Assembly (NCBI RefSeq): GCF_014635325.1
Contig: NZ_BMCT01000007.1
Coordinates: 248,001 to 312,000, forward strand
Reading direction: 5' to 3'
Source of the DNA: Azorhizobium oxalatiphilum
GTDB lineage: Bacteria; Pseudomonadota; Alphaproteobacteria; Rhizobiales; Xanthobacteraceae
Length of the DNA: 64,000 bases
Shown here: piece by piece, positions 1 through 8,632 of the stretch
Position numbering within the stretch: the first letter of the stretch is position 1
How the letters are laid out: each line of letters opens with the position of its first letter
Translations under genes and position numbers: made by a program
Notes under the pieces: model-generated
Told to the model about the DNA's origin: nothing
Databases searched by the model: none
What the model saw: only the letters and a program-made list of their open reading frames with translations

Positions 1-1
1 C

Positions 2-937
2 GGCGCCGGCCCCATGGACCCGCTGGCCTTCGCCCTCGCCAACAAGGTGGCGCAGGTGCCGGACGGCTCGGCCGCGCTGGAAATCTCCATGGGCGGCGTG
101 GAGCTGGAGGCGGTGGACGCCGCCATCACCCTCGCCATTGCCGGCGGCAACTTCCGCGTGACGCTGGACGGGCAGGCCATGCCCTCCGCCGCCCGCCTGA
201 CGCTGGAGCCGGGCTCCAAGCTCTCCATCAAGGCGGGAGAGGAGGGGGCATGGTGCTATCTGGCGCCGTGCGGTCGCATCGACATTCCCGCCCAGCTGGG
301 CTCGCTCTCCACCCACACCCGCTCCGGCATCGGCGGCCTTCAGGGCCGCGCGCTGGCGGCGGGCGACGTGCTGCCCTTGGCCGAACCGAAGGTCCTGCCG
401 GGCGGGGCGATGGAGATCGAGGCGCCGGTGCTGAAGCGGCCGGGGGATGTGATCCGCGTGCTGCTCGGCCCGCAGGATGACTATTTCAACGATGCCGAAA
501 TCGCCGCGTTTCTCAACGGCCCGTGGACGGTGTCCGTGCGCTCCGACCGCATGGCCTATTTCCTCGACGGCACGCCGCTGACCCATGCGGGCGGGTTCAA
601 CATCGTCTCCGACGGCATCGCGCACGGCGGCATTCAGGTGCCCGGCGAGGGCTTTCCGGTGGTGCTGATGGGCGACCGCCAGCCCACCGGCGGCTATCCG
701 AAGATCGCCACCATCATCGGCGTCGATCTTGGCCGCATGGCGCAATTGCGCCCCGGCTCGGTGTTCCGCTTCGCCTCGGTGTCGTTGGAGGAGGCCGTGG
801 CCGCGCGCCGTGCTGAAGCGGCGGAAGTCGTGTCCGGCTGGGCGCTGGCGCCTCTGGTGCGCACCAGCCTGTCGTCCGAGTTCCTGCTGGGCTGCCGGCT
901 CGTGGACGGCTGGGTGGACGCGCTGGCGGAGGACTGA
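2..937 (+). CDS. pxpC: PxpC/KipA-type biotin-dependent carboxyltransferase family protein (5' end cut by window edge)
   Basis: The open frame runs in from the left edge, so the N-terminus is missing. The first ATG at 14 is internal: it lies in the motif GAGPMDP, which matches the N-terminal 'GxxxGPMD' signature of the KipA/PxpC family. The product is the C-terminal-half partner of 5-oxoprolinase PxpABC, which opens 5-oxoproline to glutamate with ATP; the partner PxpB would lie just upstream, outside the window. Family features visible are the segment LSTHTRSGIGGLQGR and, near the C-terminus, GDRQPTGGYPKIATII. The gene converges on the next operon, with a 10-bp GC hairpin between them. Confidence 0.85.
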   Translation, partial: GAGPMDPLAFALANKVAQVPDGSAALEISMGGVELEAVDAAITLAIAGGNFRVTLDGQAMPSAARLTLEPGSKLSIKAGEEGAWCYLAPCGRIDIPAQLGSLSTHTRSGIGGLQGRALAAGDVLPLAEPKVLPGGAMEIEAPVLKRPGDVIRVLLGPQDDYFNDAEIAAFLNGPWTVSVRSDRMAYFLDGTPLTHAGGFNIVSDGIAHGGIQVPGEGFPVVLMGDRQPTGGYPKIATIIGVDLGRMAQLRPGSVFRFASVSLEEAVAARRAEAAEVVSGWALAPLVRTSLSSEFLLGCRLVDGWVDALAED

Positions 938-943
938 GAACAG

Positions 944-976
944 GCGCGCCGCCCACCCATCGGGCCGGCGGCGCGC
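944..976. terminator. GC-rich hairpin between convergent genes
   Basis: A perfect 10-bp inverted repeat (GCGCGCCGCC at 944-953 and GGCGGCGCGC at 967-976) with a 13-base loop fills the 44-bp gap between the stop codons of two convergent genes. It has no T-run on either side, so strong intrinsic termination is not certain, but its place suggests a shared transcription barrier. Confidence 0.5.
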
Positions 977-981
977 GAGCC

Positions 982-1869
982 TCACGCTTCCGGCGTCACC
1001 GTATGGGCGGCCTGAAGCTCCAGCGCCTTCACCAGCGCGGAATGATCAAGGCCAGCGCCGCCATTGGCCGCGACAGCCGAGAAAAGCTGCTGGGCGATGG
1101 CGGTGGAGGGCAGGGCCACTTCCAGCTGCTTGGCGCTTGCCAGCGCCAGCGCCAGATCCTTCTGGTGCAAGGCGATGCGGAAGCCGGGGTTGAAGGTGCG
1201 TTTGAGCATGCGCTCGGCATGCACTTCCAGGATCTTGGAATTGGCAAATCCGCCCATCAGGGCCTGGCGCACCTTGGCCGGATCGGCACCCGCCTTGGAG
1301 GCGAAGACAAGGGCTTCCGACACCGCGAGGATGTTGAGCGCCACGATGATCTGGTTGGCCACCTTGGTGGTCTGGCCGGCGCCGTTCTCGCCCACCAAAG
1401 TGATGTTCTTGCCCATCTTCTCGAACAGCGGCTTCACCGTCTCGAAGGTCGCTTCCGGGCCGCCGACCATGATGGTGAGGGTGCCGGCTTTCGCGCCCAC
1501 CTCGCCGCCGGACACCGGCGCATCCAGATACTGGCAGCCGAGGTCATTGATCTTCTTGGCGAATTCCTTGGTCTCCACCGGCGCGATGGAGCTCATGTCC
1601 ACCACGATCTTGCCCGCCGAGAGGCCCTCGGCCACGCCGCCCTCGCCGAACAGCACCTTGGCCACGTCCGGGGTGTCGGGCACCATGGTGATGATGACGT
1701 CCGCATTGCGGGCGACGTCGGCGGCGGTGTCGCAGGCGGTGGCGCCCGCGTCGAGCAGCGCCTGCGGCACGCCGGAGCGCGACTGGCCGTAGAGGGTGTG
1801 TCCGGCGGCGATCAGCTGCCCCGCCATCGGCGCGCCCATGATGCCGAGACCAATGAAACCGACCTTCAT
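982..1869 (-). CDS. garR: 2-hydroxy-3-oxopropionate (tartronate semialdehyde) reductase
   Basis: 295 residues, the usual length for the beta-hydroxyacid dehydrogenase family. The N-terminal Rossmann motif GFIGLGIMGAPMAG binds NAD(P)H. DAPVSGGEVGAKAGTL is the substrate loop, and the K in GAGQTTKVANQI is the catalytic lysine. It should reduce tartronate semialdehyde to D-glycerate. It is the last gene of a minus-strand operon with an HpcH/HpaI aldolase and a Tct transporter. An aldolase that releases tartronate semialdehyde next to this reductase is the classic galactarate/glucarate arrangement. A good Shine-Dalgarno sequence (GGAGAGG) precedes the start. GarR and GlxR cannot be told apart from sequence alone. 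Confidence 0.88.
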   Translation of the reverse strand: MKVGFIGLGIMGAPMAGQLIAAGHTLYGQSRSGVPQALLDAGATACDTAADVARNADVIITMVPDTPDVAKVLFGEGGVAEGLSAGKIVVDMSSIAPVETKEFAKKINDLGCQYLDAPVSGGEVGAKAGTLTIMVGGPEATFETVKPLFEKMGKNITLVGENGAGQTTKVANQIIVALNILAVSEALVFASKAGADPAKVRQALMGGFANSKILEVHAERMLKRTFNPGFRIALHQKDLALALASAKQLEVALPSTAIAQQLFSAVAANGGAGLDHSALVKALELQAAHTVTPEA

Positions 1870-1994
1870 CTTCCTCTCCTTAAGATACGGAAATTTCGTG
1901 TGTTTGGGCCGCGTGACGCAGCCGGCCGGGCGCGACTGTGCGCCCGATCAGACAGCGGGTCAAAACCCGCGCCGTCGGGCGCACAGCACGAACC

Positions 1995-2759
1995 TCACGC
2001 CTTGTACTTGCGGGCGATGGCTTCCGTCTGGCGGGCGAGCAGGCCGGTGTCGATGCCAACCGCCGTATAGACGCAGCCCGCCGCCATGTAGCGGCGCGCC
2101 AAAGTCTCGTCGGGGGTCAGGATGCCCGCGCGGTTGCCCGCCGCGACGATGCGCTTGATCGTCTTCTCGATCAGCGCCACCACGTCGTCATGGCCCTGAT
2201 TGCCCAGATGCCCCATGTCGGCGGAGAGATCGCCGGGGCCGATGAACAGGCCGTCGATGCCCGGAACCGCCGCGATGGCTTCCAGATTGTCCAGCCCCTG
2301 CATGGTCTCGATCTGCACCAGAATGCAGATCTCCTCATGGGCGCGGGCGTGATAGTTGGCGACCCGGCCGTAGCGCGAGGCGCGCGACGCGCCCGCGAAG
2401 CCGCGGATGCCGTTGGGCGGGAAGCGGGTGGCGGCCACCGCCGCTTCCGCCTGCTCCACCGTCTCCACCATGGGGATGAGGAAGGTCTGCGTGCCGATGT
2501 CGAGGCAGCGCTTCAGCACGATGGGGTCGTTCTCCGGCACGCGCACCACCGGATGGGTGGTGTTCTCCATCATGGCCTGCAACTGCGCCATGAGGCTGGC
2601 CGGTTCGTTGGGGGCGTGCTCGGCGTCGATGAGCAGCCAGTCAAAACCGGAGCCGGCGAGGATCTCGGTGGCGGTGGTGCTGACCATGCTGTTCCAGAAG
2701 CCGATCTGCTGCTGGCCGGCATAGATGGCGCGCTTGAAGGGATTTTGCGGAAGGTCCAC
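1995..2759 (-). CDS. HpcH/HpaI family aldolase (2-keto-3-deoxy-sugar-acid aldolase type)
   Basis: 254 residues, the full length of class II HpcH/HpaI aldolases. Visible signatures are LLIDAEHAPNE near residue 45, GFAGASRASRYG near 120, QIETMQGLDN (metal-binding Glu) near 150, and IDGLFIGPGDLSADMG (metal-binding Asp) near 170. The family cleaves 2-keto-3-deoxy acids to pyruvate plus an aldehyde. Beside a tartronate semialdehyde reductase the likely substrate is 5-keto-4-deoxy-D-glucarate (GarL-like), but a 2-keto-3-deoxy-rhamnonate-type or other substrate is possible. It sits between tctA (27 bp upstream) and the reductase, in the same orientation, and so is probably co-transcribed. Confidence 0.85.
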   Translation of the reverse strand: MDLPQNPFKRAIYAGQQQIGFWNSMVSTTATEILAGSGFDWLLIDAEHAPNEPASLMAQLQAMMENTTHPVVRVPENDPIVLKRCLDIGTQTFLIPMVETVEQAEAAVAATRFPPNGIRGFAGASRASRYGRVANYHARAHEEICILVQIETMQGLDNLEAIAAVPGIDGLFIGPGDLSADMGHLGNQGHDDVVALIEKTIKRIVAAGNRAGILTPDETLARRYMAAGCVYTAVGIDTGLLARQTEAIARKYKA

Positions 2760-2786
2760 GGTACAAGTCCTTCTGAATGAGAGTGT

Positions 2787-4286
2787 TTATTCGGCGAGCG
2801 CCCGCTTGCGGGTGCGCAGGATGGCCGGTGAGAGCATGGCCGCCAGCAGCAGCACCACCACGCCGAGAAGCACGGCGCTGATGGGGCGGGTGATGAAGAC
2901 GGACGGGTCGCCATCGGAGAGCTGCATGGCGCGGCGGAAGTTCTCTTCCAGCTGCGGGCCGAGCACGAGGCCGAGCAGCAGCGGGGCGGGTTCGACGCCC
3001 ACCTTGATGAAGAAGTAGCCCACCAGCGCGCAGCCCAGCATGAGCCACACGTTGAACACGCTGTTGGAGATGCCGTAGGTGCCGATGCAGCAGAACAGCA
3101 CGATGGCCGGGAACAGCAGCCGGTAGGGGATCTTCAGCATGGAGACCCACACCCCCACCAGCGGCAGGTTGATGATCAGCAGCATCAGATTGCCGGTCCA
3201 CATGCTGGCGATGACGCCCCACACCAAAGCGGGCTGTTCGGTCATCACCTGCGGGCCGGGCTGGATGCCCTGCATCATCAGCGCGCCGATCATCAGCGCC
3301 ATCAGCGCATTGGCCGGAATGCCAAGGGTCAGCAGCGGGATGAAGCTGGTCTGCGCGCCGGCATTGTTGGCCGCCTCGGGAGCGGCGACGCCCTCGATGG
3401 CGCCCTTGCCGAAGCGGGAGGGATCCTTCGCCAGCTTCTTCTCCAGCGCGTAGGCGGTGAACGGCGGCAGCGCCGCGCCGCCGCCGGGCAGCACGCCCAG
3501 CGCCGAGCCGATGAAGGTGCCGCGCACCATGGCCGGGAAGGCGGCCTTCAGATCCCGCAGCGAGGGGATCAGGTCACGCAGCTTCTGGCTGACCACCTGC
3601 CGCACTTCCGGGCGTTCCAGATTGGCGATGATCTCGGCGAGGCCGAACAGGCCCATGGCGACGGGCACGAAGTCCAGCCCGTCCGCCAGCTCCGGCACGC
3701 CGAAGGTCATGCGCGCGGCGCCCGAATTCACGTCGATGCCCACCACGCCGATGAGCAGGCCGAGGAACACCATGGCCAGCGACTTGGACACCGAGCCATG
3801 GGCCAGGATGACGGCGGCGAACAGGCCGAGCACCATCAGGCTGAAGTACTCGACGGCCGTGAACTTCAGCGCCAGCGACGCCAGAGGCAGGCTGAGCAGG
3901 ACGATGATGATGGTGGCCACCGTGCCGGCGAAGAAGGAGGAGATGGCGGCGATGGCCAGCGCCGGGCCGGCGCGGCCCTGTTTGGCCATCTCGTGCCCGT
4001 CGAGACAGGTGACGACGGAGGAGGTCTCCCCCGGCACGTTGACGAGGATGGCGGTGGTGGAGCCGCCATATTGCGCGCCGTAGAAGATGCCGGCGAGCAT
4101 GATGAGGGAGGAGGCCGGCGCCAGCCCGAAGGTGAAGGGCAGCAGCAGGGCGACGGTGGGGATCGGCCCGATGCCCGGCAGCACGCCGATGGCGGTGCCG
4201 ATCACCACGCCGATCAGGCAGTACATGAGGTTGTTGAGCTGCAGGGCCGTCTGGAGGCCGAGCAGGAGGTTGTCGAACAGTTCCAT
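2787..4286 (-). CDS. tctA: Tripartite tricarboxylate transporter, large permease TctA
   Basis: 499 residues from the ATG at 4286 (protein start MELFDNLLLGLQTAL). The open frame extends further upstream, but that part overlaps tctB and reads as non-membrane sequence, so I reject it. Many hydrophobic segments and the TctA signatures GIGPIPTVALLLPFTFGL, GAQYGGSTTAILVNVPGE and GVLPGGGAALPPFTAYALEKK are present. It forms the main membrane channel of a sodium- or proton-driven uptake system fed by periplasmic TctC. Its operon (tctC-tctB-tctA-aldolase-reductase) implies that it imports the sugar or hydroxy acid that the two enzymes degrade. Confidence 0.92.
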   Translation of the reverse strand: MELFDNLLLGLQTALQLNNLMYCLIGVVIGTAIGVLPGIGPIPTVALLLPFTFGLAPASSLIMLAGIFYGAQYGGSTTAILVNVPGETSSVVTCLDGHEMAKQGRAGPALAIAAISSFFAGTVATIIIVLLSLPLASLALKFTAVEYFSLMVLGLFAAVILAHGSVSKSLAMVFLGLLIGVVGIDVNSGAARMTFGVPELADGLDFVPVAMGLFGLAEIIANLERPEVRQVVSQKLRDLIPSLRDLKAAFPAMVRGTFIGSALGVLPGGGAALPPFTAYALEKKLAKDPSRFGKGAIEGVAAPEAANNAGAQTSFIPLLTLGIPANALMALMIGALMMQGIQPGPQVMTEQPALVWGVIASMWTGNLMLLIINLPLVGVWVSMLKIPYRLLFPAIVLFCCIGTYGISNSVFNVWLMLGCALVGYFFIKVGVEPAPLLLGLVLGPQLEENFRRAMQLSDGDPSVFITRPISAVLLGVVVLLLAAMLSPAILRTRKRALAE

Positions 4287-4293
4287 GACGCGC

Positions 4294-4743
4294 CTACCAG
4301 GGCCAGATGGGAACGGGCAGGGAGAGCGCCTTGACGAACAGCAGCACGGACCCGGCGGCGATGGCGACGCCGAACGGCACCAGCTGCGCGAAACGCGTCT
4401 CGCGGCTGGCGATGCCGGCAATCAGGATGCAGGCGAGGGAGGCGAGGGCGAGGCCCCCGTTCTCCACCAGCAGCGCGAAGGCGCCGACCGAGGCGCAGAC
4501 CCCGAGGATCGGGCGGGCCTGAACCCGCTCGATCCCGAGAGCCGTTCCGCGCACCACGCCGCGCCCGGCGAAGAACAGGCCGAAGCCCATGATCACGAGG
4601 GCGATGGCACGGGGCATGTAGCCCGGCCCCATGTCCGCCGCCGTGCCGCCGGCCAGCCGCCAGGTGGCGGCGAACGTGCCGGCGGAGACGGCGATGAGGA
4701 AGAGGCCGAACAGCAGGTCCGGCCAGTCGAAGCGGCGGGTCAC
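4294..4743 (-). CDS. tctB: Tripartite tricarboxylate transporter, small subunit TctB
   Basis: 149 residues with four predicted membrane segments, the usual size and layout of TctB. The start region (DWPDLLFGLFLIAVSAGTFA) and the conserved AADMGPGYMPRAIALVIMGFG motif are typical. It lies 7 bp before tctA and 13 bp after tctC, so the three are clearly one transport operon. TctB is the small membrane partner of TctA; its exact role is poorly known in the family. Confidence 0.88.
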   Translation of the reverse strand: MTRRFDWPDLLFGLFLIAVSAGTFAATWRLAGGTAADMGPGYMPRAIALVIMGFGLFFAGRGVVRGTALGIERVQARPILGVCASVGAFALLVENGGLALASLACILIAGIASRETRFAQLVPFGVAIAAGSVLLFVKALSLPVPIWPW

Positions 4744-4756
4744 GGTGCGCAGCCGC

Positions 4757-5746
4757 TCAGTTGATCTTGATGTCGGCCGAGCGCACCACGTCGCCCAGGC
4801 TCTTGATGTTGGAGGACAGCCACGCCTTCATGTCCGCCGGCGAGCCGGGGCGCACGGTGCCGCCCTGTTCGGCCAGCTTCTCCTGGATCTCCGGCAGCGC
4901 CAGGATCTTGTTCAGCTCGGCATTCAGCTTGGCCACCAGTTCCGGCGAGGTCTTGCCGGTGGTCAGCAGGCCCTGATAGGTGCCCACATCGCTGAGCGGC
5001 AGCTTGGCTTCCTTGAAGGTGGGGGCATCGGGCAGCGAGGGCAGGCGCTTGTCGCCGGTCACGGCGAGGCCGACCAGCTGCTTGGAGGTCACGAACGGCA
5101 GGGTGGCGGTGGTGCCGTTGATGATGACGTTGCTTTCGCCGCCGACCACGGCGCGCGAGGCAGCCGAGCCGCCCTTGTAGGGCACGGTTTTCCACTCGAT
5201 GCCGAGATCACGGGCCAGCGCCACGGCGGTGATGTGGTTGAGGCCGCCGATGCCGGAATTGGCGGCGGCGAGCTTGCCGGGATTGGCCTTGGCATAGGCC
5301 ACCAGCTCCGGCACCGTCTTGGCCGGCACCGAGGGGTGCACTGCCAGCACATAGGGGCCGAACATCACCATGCCCACGGGGGCGAGGTCGCTCTCCACAT
5401 TGAAGGAGAGGTCGGGGAACAGGCTCGGGGCCAGCGCCAGCGAGCCCACGTCCAGCAGCAGCAAGGTGTGGCCGTCGGGCTTGGCCTTGGCGACCGCATC
5501 GGCGCCGATGTTGCCGGCCGCGCCCGGCTTGTTCTCCACCACTACGGGCTGGCCGATGGCCTCGGAGAGCTTGGGCGAGATCAGGCGGGCGAGGATGTCG
5601 GACGTGCCGCCGGGCGCATAGGGCACCACGATGCGCACGGGGCGCTCGAAGGTCTGCGCGATGGCGGGCGCGAGGGGGCCGGAAAGGGCAGTGACGCCGC
5701 AAAAGGCAATAGCGGCGGCCGCCGCCTTGAGAAGACGAAGGCTCAT
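4757..5746 (-). CDS. tctC: Tripartite tricarboxylate transporter periplasmic binding protein (TctC, Bug family)
   Basis: 329 residues from ATG 5746, which has a strong GGAGGAA Shine-Dalgarno sequence; longer upstream starts are rejected. A Sec signal peptide covers about residues 1-27 (ending APAIAQT). The mature domain starts with FERPVRIVVPYAPGGTSDILAR, the ligand-binding loop typical of Bug proteins. The second Bug signature is SGIGGLNHITAVALARDLGI. It captures a carboxylated solute in the periplasm for TctAB. It is the first gene of the operon and diverges from the LysR regulator across about 200 bp. Confidence 0.92.
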   Translation of the reverse strand: MSLRLLKAAAAAIAFCGVTALSGPLAPAIAQTFERPVRIVVPYAPGGTSDILARLISPKLSEAIGQPVVVENKPGAAGNIGADAVAKAKPDGHTLLLLDVGSLALAPSLFPDLSFNVESDLAPVGMVMFGPYVLAVHPSVPAKTVPELVAYAKANPGKLAAANSGIGGLNHITAVALARDLGIEWKTVPYKGGSAASRAVVGGESNVIINGTTATLPFVTSKQLVGLAVTGDKRLPSLPDAPTFKEAKLPLSDVGTYQGLLTTGKTSPELVAKLNAELNKILALPEIQEKLAEQGGTVRPGSPADMKAWLSSNIKSLGDVVRSADIKIN

Positions 5747-5920
5747 TGTGCGTTCCTCCAGAACCGTGATGCGTCTGCGCGGAAAAATGGCGTGCGCCGG
5801 ACGCTTCAAGCTGATGGTTTTTCGTGCGGACGGTCTTGGCGCCGTCCGATGGCGTGCGCAGGTCAATACGCGCCGATGATGAGCCTAGCGCAGGGTCGAT
5901 GCGGCAATGTGTTGTTCTGC

Positions 5921-5934
5921 GCATCGATCGATGC
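5921..5934. promoter_or_regulatory. Candidate LysR operator in the tctC-lysR divergent region
   Basis: A perfect 14-bp palindrome, GCATCGATCGATGC, ends 13 bp before the LysR ATG, inside the 201-bp region between the divergent tctC and lysR genes. LysR proteins usually bind a dyad containing T-N11-A near their own promoter and control the divergent operon. The sequence shows only the palindrome; its role is inferred. Confidence 0.4.
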
Positions 5935-5947
5935 CATTTTTGGATTG

Positions 5948-6847
5948 ATGTTCGAACTAAGTCATCTGCGTTGTTTCGTAGCGGTAGCCGAGGAATTGCA
6001 CTTCGGCCGCGCCGCCGTGCGCCTCAATCTCAGCCAGCCGCCGCTCAGCCGGCAGGTGCAGTTGCTGGAGCATGCGCTGGGGGTGCGCCTGCTGGAGCGC
6101 ACCAGCCGCGTGGTGCGCCTGACGCGGGCGGGCGAGACCTTCCTGCCGGAGGCGCGCCGCCTGCTGCGGCTGGCGGAAGGGGCGGCGCTGGCGGCCCGGC
6201 GCACGGCCAGCGGCGAGGCCGGCTCGGTGACGCTGGGGTTCACGGCGGCCTCCGGCTACGACTTCCTGCCGCGCTTCATCCAGACGTTCCGGGCGCAGGC
6301 GCCGGGGGTGGATCTGGTGCTGAAGGAAATGGTGTCGGCTGATCAGTTCGAGTCGCTGGCGGCCGGACGGATCGAGATCGGGCTGGTGCGGCCGTGGTTC
6401 AACCGGCGGGAGTTCTCATCCCAGCTGGTGGCGCGCGAGCCCCTGCTTCTGGCCGCGCCCGAGGGGCATCCCCTCGCGCAGGCGGCCGAGGTGGCGCTGG
6501 CCGATCTGGACCAGCAGCCCATGGTGACATACTCGCCCTATGAGGCGCGCTATTTCTACGACCTCGTGGCGGCGCTGTGCGCCAGCGCCGGGGCCACGCC
6601 GCATTATGTGCAGCATGTGAGCCAGATCCATTCCATCCTCGGCCTCGTGAAGGCGGGGCTGGGCGTGGCGCTGGTGCCGCGCGCGGCGGGCAACCTGCGC
6701 TTCGACGGCGTGCTGCTGCGCCCCATCGCGCTCGACGCCAGGAGCGGCGAGGCGCCGAACCTCGTGGAGCTGCATGCGGTGTGGCAGCCCACCAATACCA
6801 ATCCGGCGCTGGCCACCTTGCGGGGCCTGTTACCGCGGGTGGGTTAG
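5948..6847 (+). CDS. LysR-family transcriptional regulator
   Basis: 299 residues from ATG 5948. The N-terminal winged helix-turn-helix reads LRCFVAVAEELHFGRAAVRLNLSQPPLSRQVQLLE (residues about 6-40), followed by a linker and a two-lobed effector domain. The frame is open far upstream, but that part only mirrors the opposite-strand tctC. Placed divergently from the tct/aldolase/reductase operon, it probably activates that operon in response to the imported acid or a breakdown intermediate. The stop codon TAG lies inside the left terminal repeat of a 240-bp repeat element. Confidence 0.9.
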   Translation: MFELSHLRCFVAVAEELHFGRAAVRLNLSQPPLSRQVQLLEHALGVRLLERTSRVVRLTRAGETFLPEARRLLRLAEGAALAARRTASGEAGSVTLGFTAASGYDFLPRFIQTFRAQAPGVDLVLKEMVSADQFESLAAGRIEIGLVRPWFNRREFSSQLVAREPLLLAAPEGHPLAQAAEVALADLDQQPMVTYSPYEARYFYDLVAALCASAGATPHYVQHVSQIHSILGLVKAGLGVALVPRAAGNLRFDGVLLRPIALDARSGEAPNLVELHAVWQPTNTNPALATLRGLLPRVG

Positions 6848-7083
6848 AATGGATCGACATTCAGGTCAGGTCGTCGATGCAGCAAAAGAACCGTCATCCC
6901 CGGGCTTGACCCGGGGATCCACGTGGTACCGCTTGGCGGGCGATGGACCTTCTCGCGAATGGCGAGGGCAGACCTCAATTTAGCACCGTTCACCATCGGC
7001 TCGACGTGGATGCCCGGGTCAAGCCCGGGCATGACGATCTACTGCTTGAGTGCCGCTGAGCGCTGAATGTCGATCCGTCCTAA
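6844..7083. repeat. 240-bp nested inverted-repeat (MITE/BIME-like) element
   Basis: Terminal inverted repeats of 21 bp (6844-6864, starting TTAGAATGGATCGACATTCAG; 7063-7083, its complement) differ at only two bases, with 14 bp perfect. Inside, a second inverted pair carries the palindrome CCCGGGCTTGACCCGGG followed by ATCCACGT (6891-6925 and, inverted, 7003-7036). The distance from outer to inner repeat is 27 bp on the left and 26 bp on the right, so the element is almost symmetric. It has no ORF. The left end includes the LysR stop codon. The inner palindrome resembles a repeat widespread in alphaproteobacteria. Confidence 0.75.
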
Positions 7084-7121
7084 AGGGGCGTGCCGCGTTG
7101 GGCGGGAGCGGCCCCCGCAGC

Positions 7122-8057
7122 TCACGGACGCAGGAGGATCTTGCCGTCGCGATCGGGGCGGGCGTTGTGGCGCAGCGCGTCGCGGAAGGCGGCGAGCGGG
7201 TAATCCGCCTCCACGCGCGAGGCGCAAAGCCCGCTGCGGATGTCGGCGAATGTTTCGGACATGGCGGCACGGAGATCGGCGGGGGATGCGGCCTGCACCC
7301 AATCCCGCAGCCGGAACAGTTTTACGCTCGCCCGCGCGTGCCCCGGCAGCGCCGGCGGGAGCGGCTGGCCCGACAGTAGGCCGTAGTGCAGCAGGAGGCC
7401 GCCGGGCCGGATGGCGGCGGACAGGCGGGCGCCCGCAAGGCCGCCCACGGCATCGAGGCCTGCGGCCAGGGGCGGCAACGGCGCGCCCTCTTCGATGACC
7501 TCGGCGGGTTCGCCGCGCAGGGACAGGCGGGCCTGTGTTGAGCGGACGATCGCGATGGGAGATGCACCTGCCGCGTCCAGCAGGCGGATCAGCATGCGCC
7601 CGATGCCTGAGGCTGCGGCGGTGATGCCGATCCGGTCTCCGGGGACGGGCGACAGGGCCTGCACCATCAGGCGCGCCGTCAGCGGGTTGATGTAGGCCAG
7701 GGCCGCCTGTTCGTCGGTGATGTCATCAGGCACGTCCACGCAGGACGCGGCCGGCAGCACCTTCCATGTCGCCCAGTTGCCGGCCGACCCCAGCGGCAGC
7801 ACGCGGCGACCGCGCAGGGCCGGATCAACGCCGGGCCCGGTCTCGTCCACGACACCGACGCCATCATAGCCCGGCACGAACGGCAGGGGCGTGCGATGCC
7901 GGTACGCGCCGGTGACGGGGATGAGATCGGAGGGGTTGATCGTGCTCGCCCGCATGCGCACCAGCACGTCTCCCTGGCCGGGAGCGGGCCTGGGGGCGGG
8001 CGCGTACATCAGAGCGTCTTCAGGAGAGCCGAACGCGTGGGCGACCACTTGGAACAT
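7122..8057 (-). CDS. Zinc-less medium-chain dehydrogenase/reductase (2-enoyl reductase / quinone reductase-like)
   Basis: 311 residues. The N-terminal GroES-like fold includes INPSDLIPVTGAYRHRTPLPFVPGYDGVGVV. The cofactor fold is marked by INPLTARLMVQ and GITAAASGIGRMLIRLLDAAGA, a pattern found in NADPH-dependent MDR enzymes of the enoyl-reductase and quinone-oxidoreductase groups. The catalytic and structural zinc cysteines of alcohol dehydrogenases are missing. The substrate cannot be told. It follows a MarR regulator gene by 47 bp on the same strand, a usual arrangement for a stress- or xenobiotic-induced reductase. Confidence 0.8.
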   Translation of the reverse strand: MFQVVAHAFGSPEDALMYAPAPRPAPGQGDVLVRMRASTINPSDLIPVTGAYRHRTPLPFVPGYDGVGVVDETGPGVDPALRGRRVLPLGSAGNWATWKVLPAASCVDVPDDITDEQAALAYINPLTARLMVQALSPVPGDRIGITAAASGIGRMLIRLLDAAGASPIAIVRSTQARLSLRGEPAEVIEEGAPLPPLAAGLDAVGGLAGARLSAAIRPGGLLLHYGLLSGQPLPPALPGHARASVKLFRLRDWVQAASPADLRAAMSETFADIRSGLCASRVEADYPLAAFRDALRHNARPDRDGKILLRP

Positions 8058-8104
8058 ACCCGCACCATAGCAGACGTCGCGCCGGCGGGCCGGCGGGGAG
8101 GGGC

Positions 8105-8614
8105 CTAACCCGCCGCGCCGCCGAGGCGCTGCTCGATGCGGGTCAGCAGGCCGCCCAGCGTGGCGATGTCCTGATCGCTGAGGTCCGCCAGCAGGTCCGC
8201 CTCAAGGCTGCGGCGGGCCGCATGCATCTGCGCCAGCAGGCCGTGGCCGTTGGGGGTGAGATGGATGTGCCGGATGCGCCGGTCATCGAGATCGGTTTCC
8301 CGCCGCACCAGATCCCGGGTCTCCAGCATGTCGATCAGCCGGACCAGCGTGGAGGCGTCGAGCCCCACGCGCGCCGCCAGCTCCTTCTGGGTGATGCCGT
8401 CGCCATGCTCGGCCAGATGGATGAGTGGCGCCCAGGTGGCGTCCGTCAGCCCGAGGGCCGAGAAGCTGGCATCGAGCCGCCGCCGCCAGGCCCGCGCGGC
8501 CAGCGCGAGGCGGATGCCCATGCGGTCGCGCGCCGTTTCGGCCGGCGACTTCTCAGTTGGCGTCTTCTGGGCCGGTGCCGTGACGGCACGGGCCTTGTGT
8601 GGACGTTGCGCCAT
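8105..8614 (-). CDS. MarR-family transcriptional regulator
   Basis: 169 residues: a charged 30-residue N-terminal tail, then a MarR winged-helix domain. The recognition helix region reads GITQKELAARVGLDASTLVRLIDMLETRDLV (about residues 72-102) and the wing DLDDRRIRHIHLTPNGHGLL. It is upstream of the MDR reductase on the same strand and probably represses that gene and itself through the 31-bp palindrome just upstream of its start. Confidence 0.88.
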   Translation of the reverse strand: MAQRPHKARAVTAPAQKTPTEKSPAETARDRMGIRLALAARAWRRRLDASFSALGLTDATWAPLIHLAEHGDGITQKELAARVGLDASTLVRLIDMLETRDLVRRETDLDDRRIRHIHLTPNGHGLLAQMHAARRSLEADLLADLSDQDIATLGGLLTRIEQRLGGAAG

Positions 8615-8632
8615 GATCCCTCCTGAGGGATT

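Noticed and set aside
4631-5947. N-terminal extension of the LysR gene to 738 residues
   Set aside because: The extension is antisense to tctB and tctC and has no fold; the LysR domain begins cleanly at ATG 5948.
6774-7032. Short ORFs inside the 240-bp element
   Set aside because: They are explained by the inverted repeats; the encoded peptides are the typical translation of such elements.
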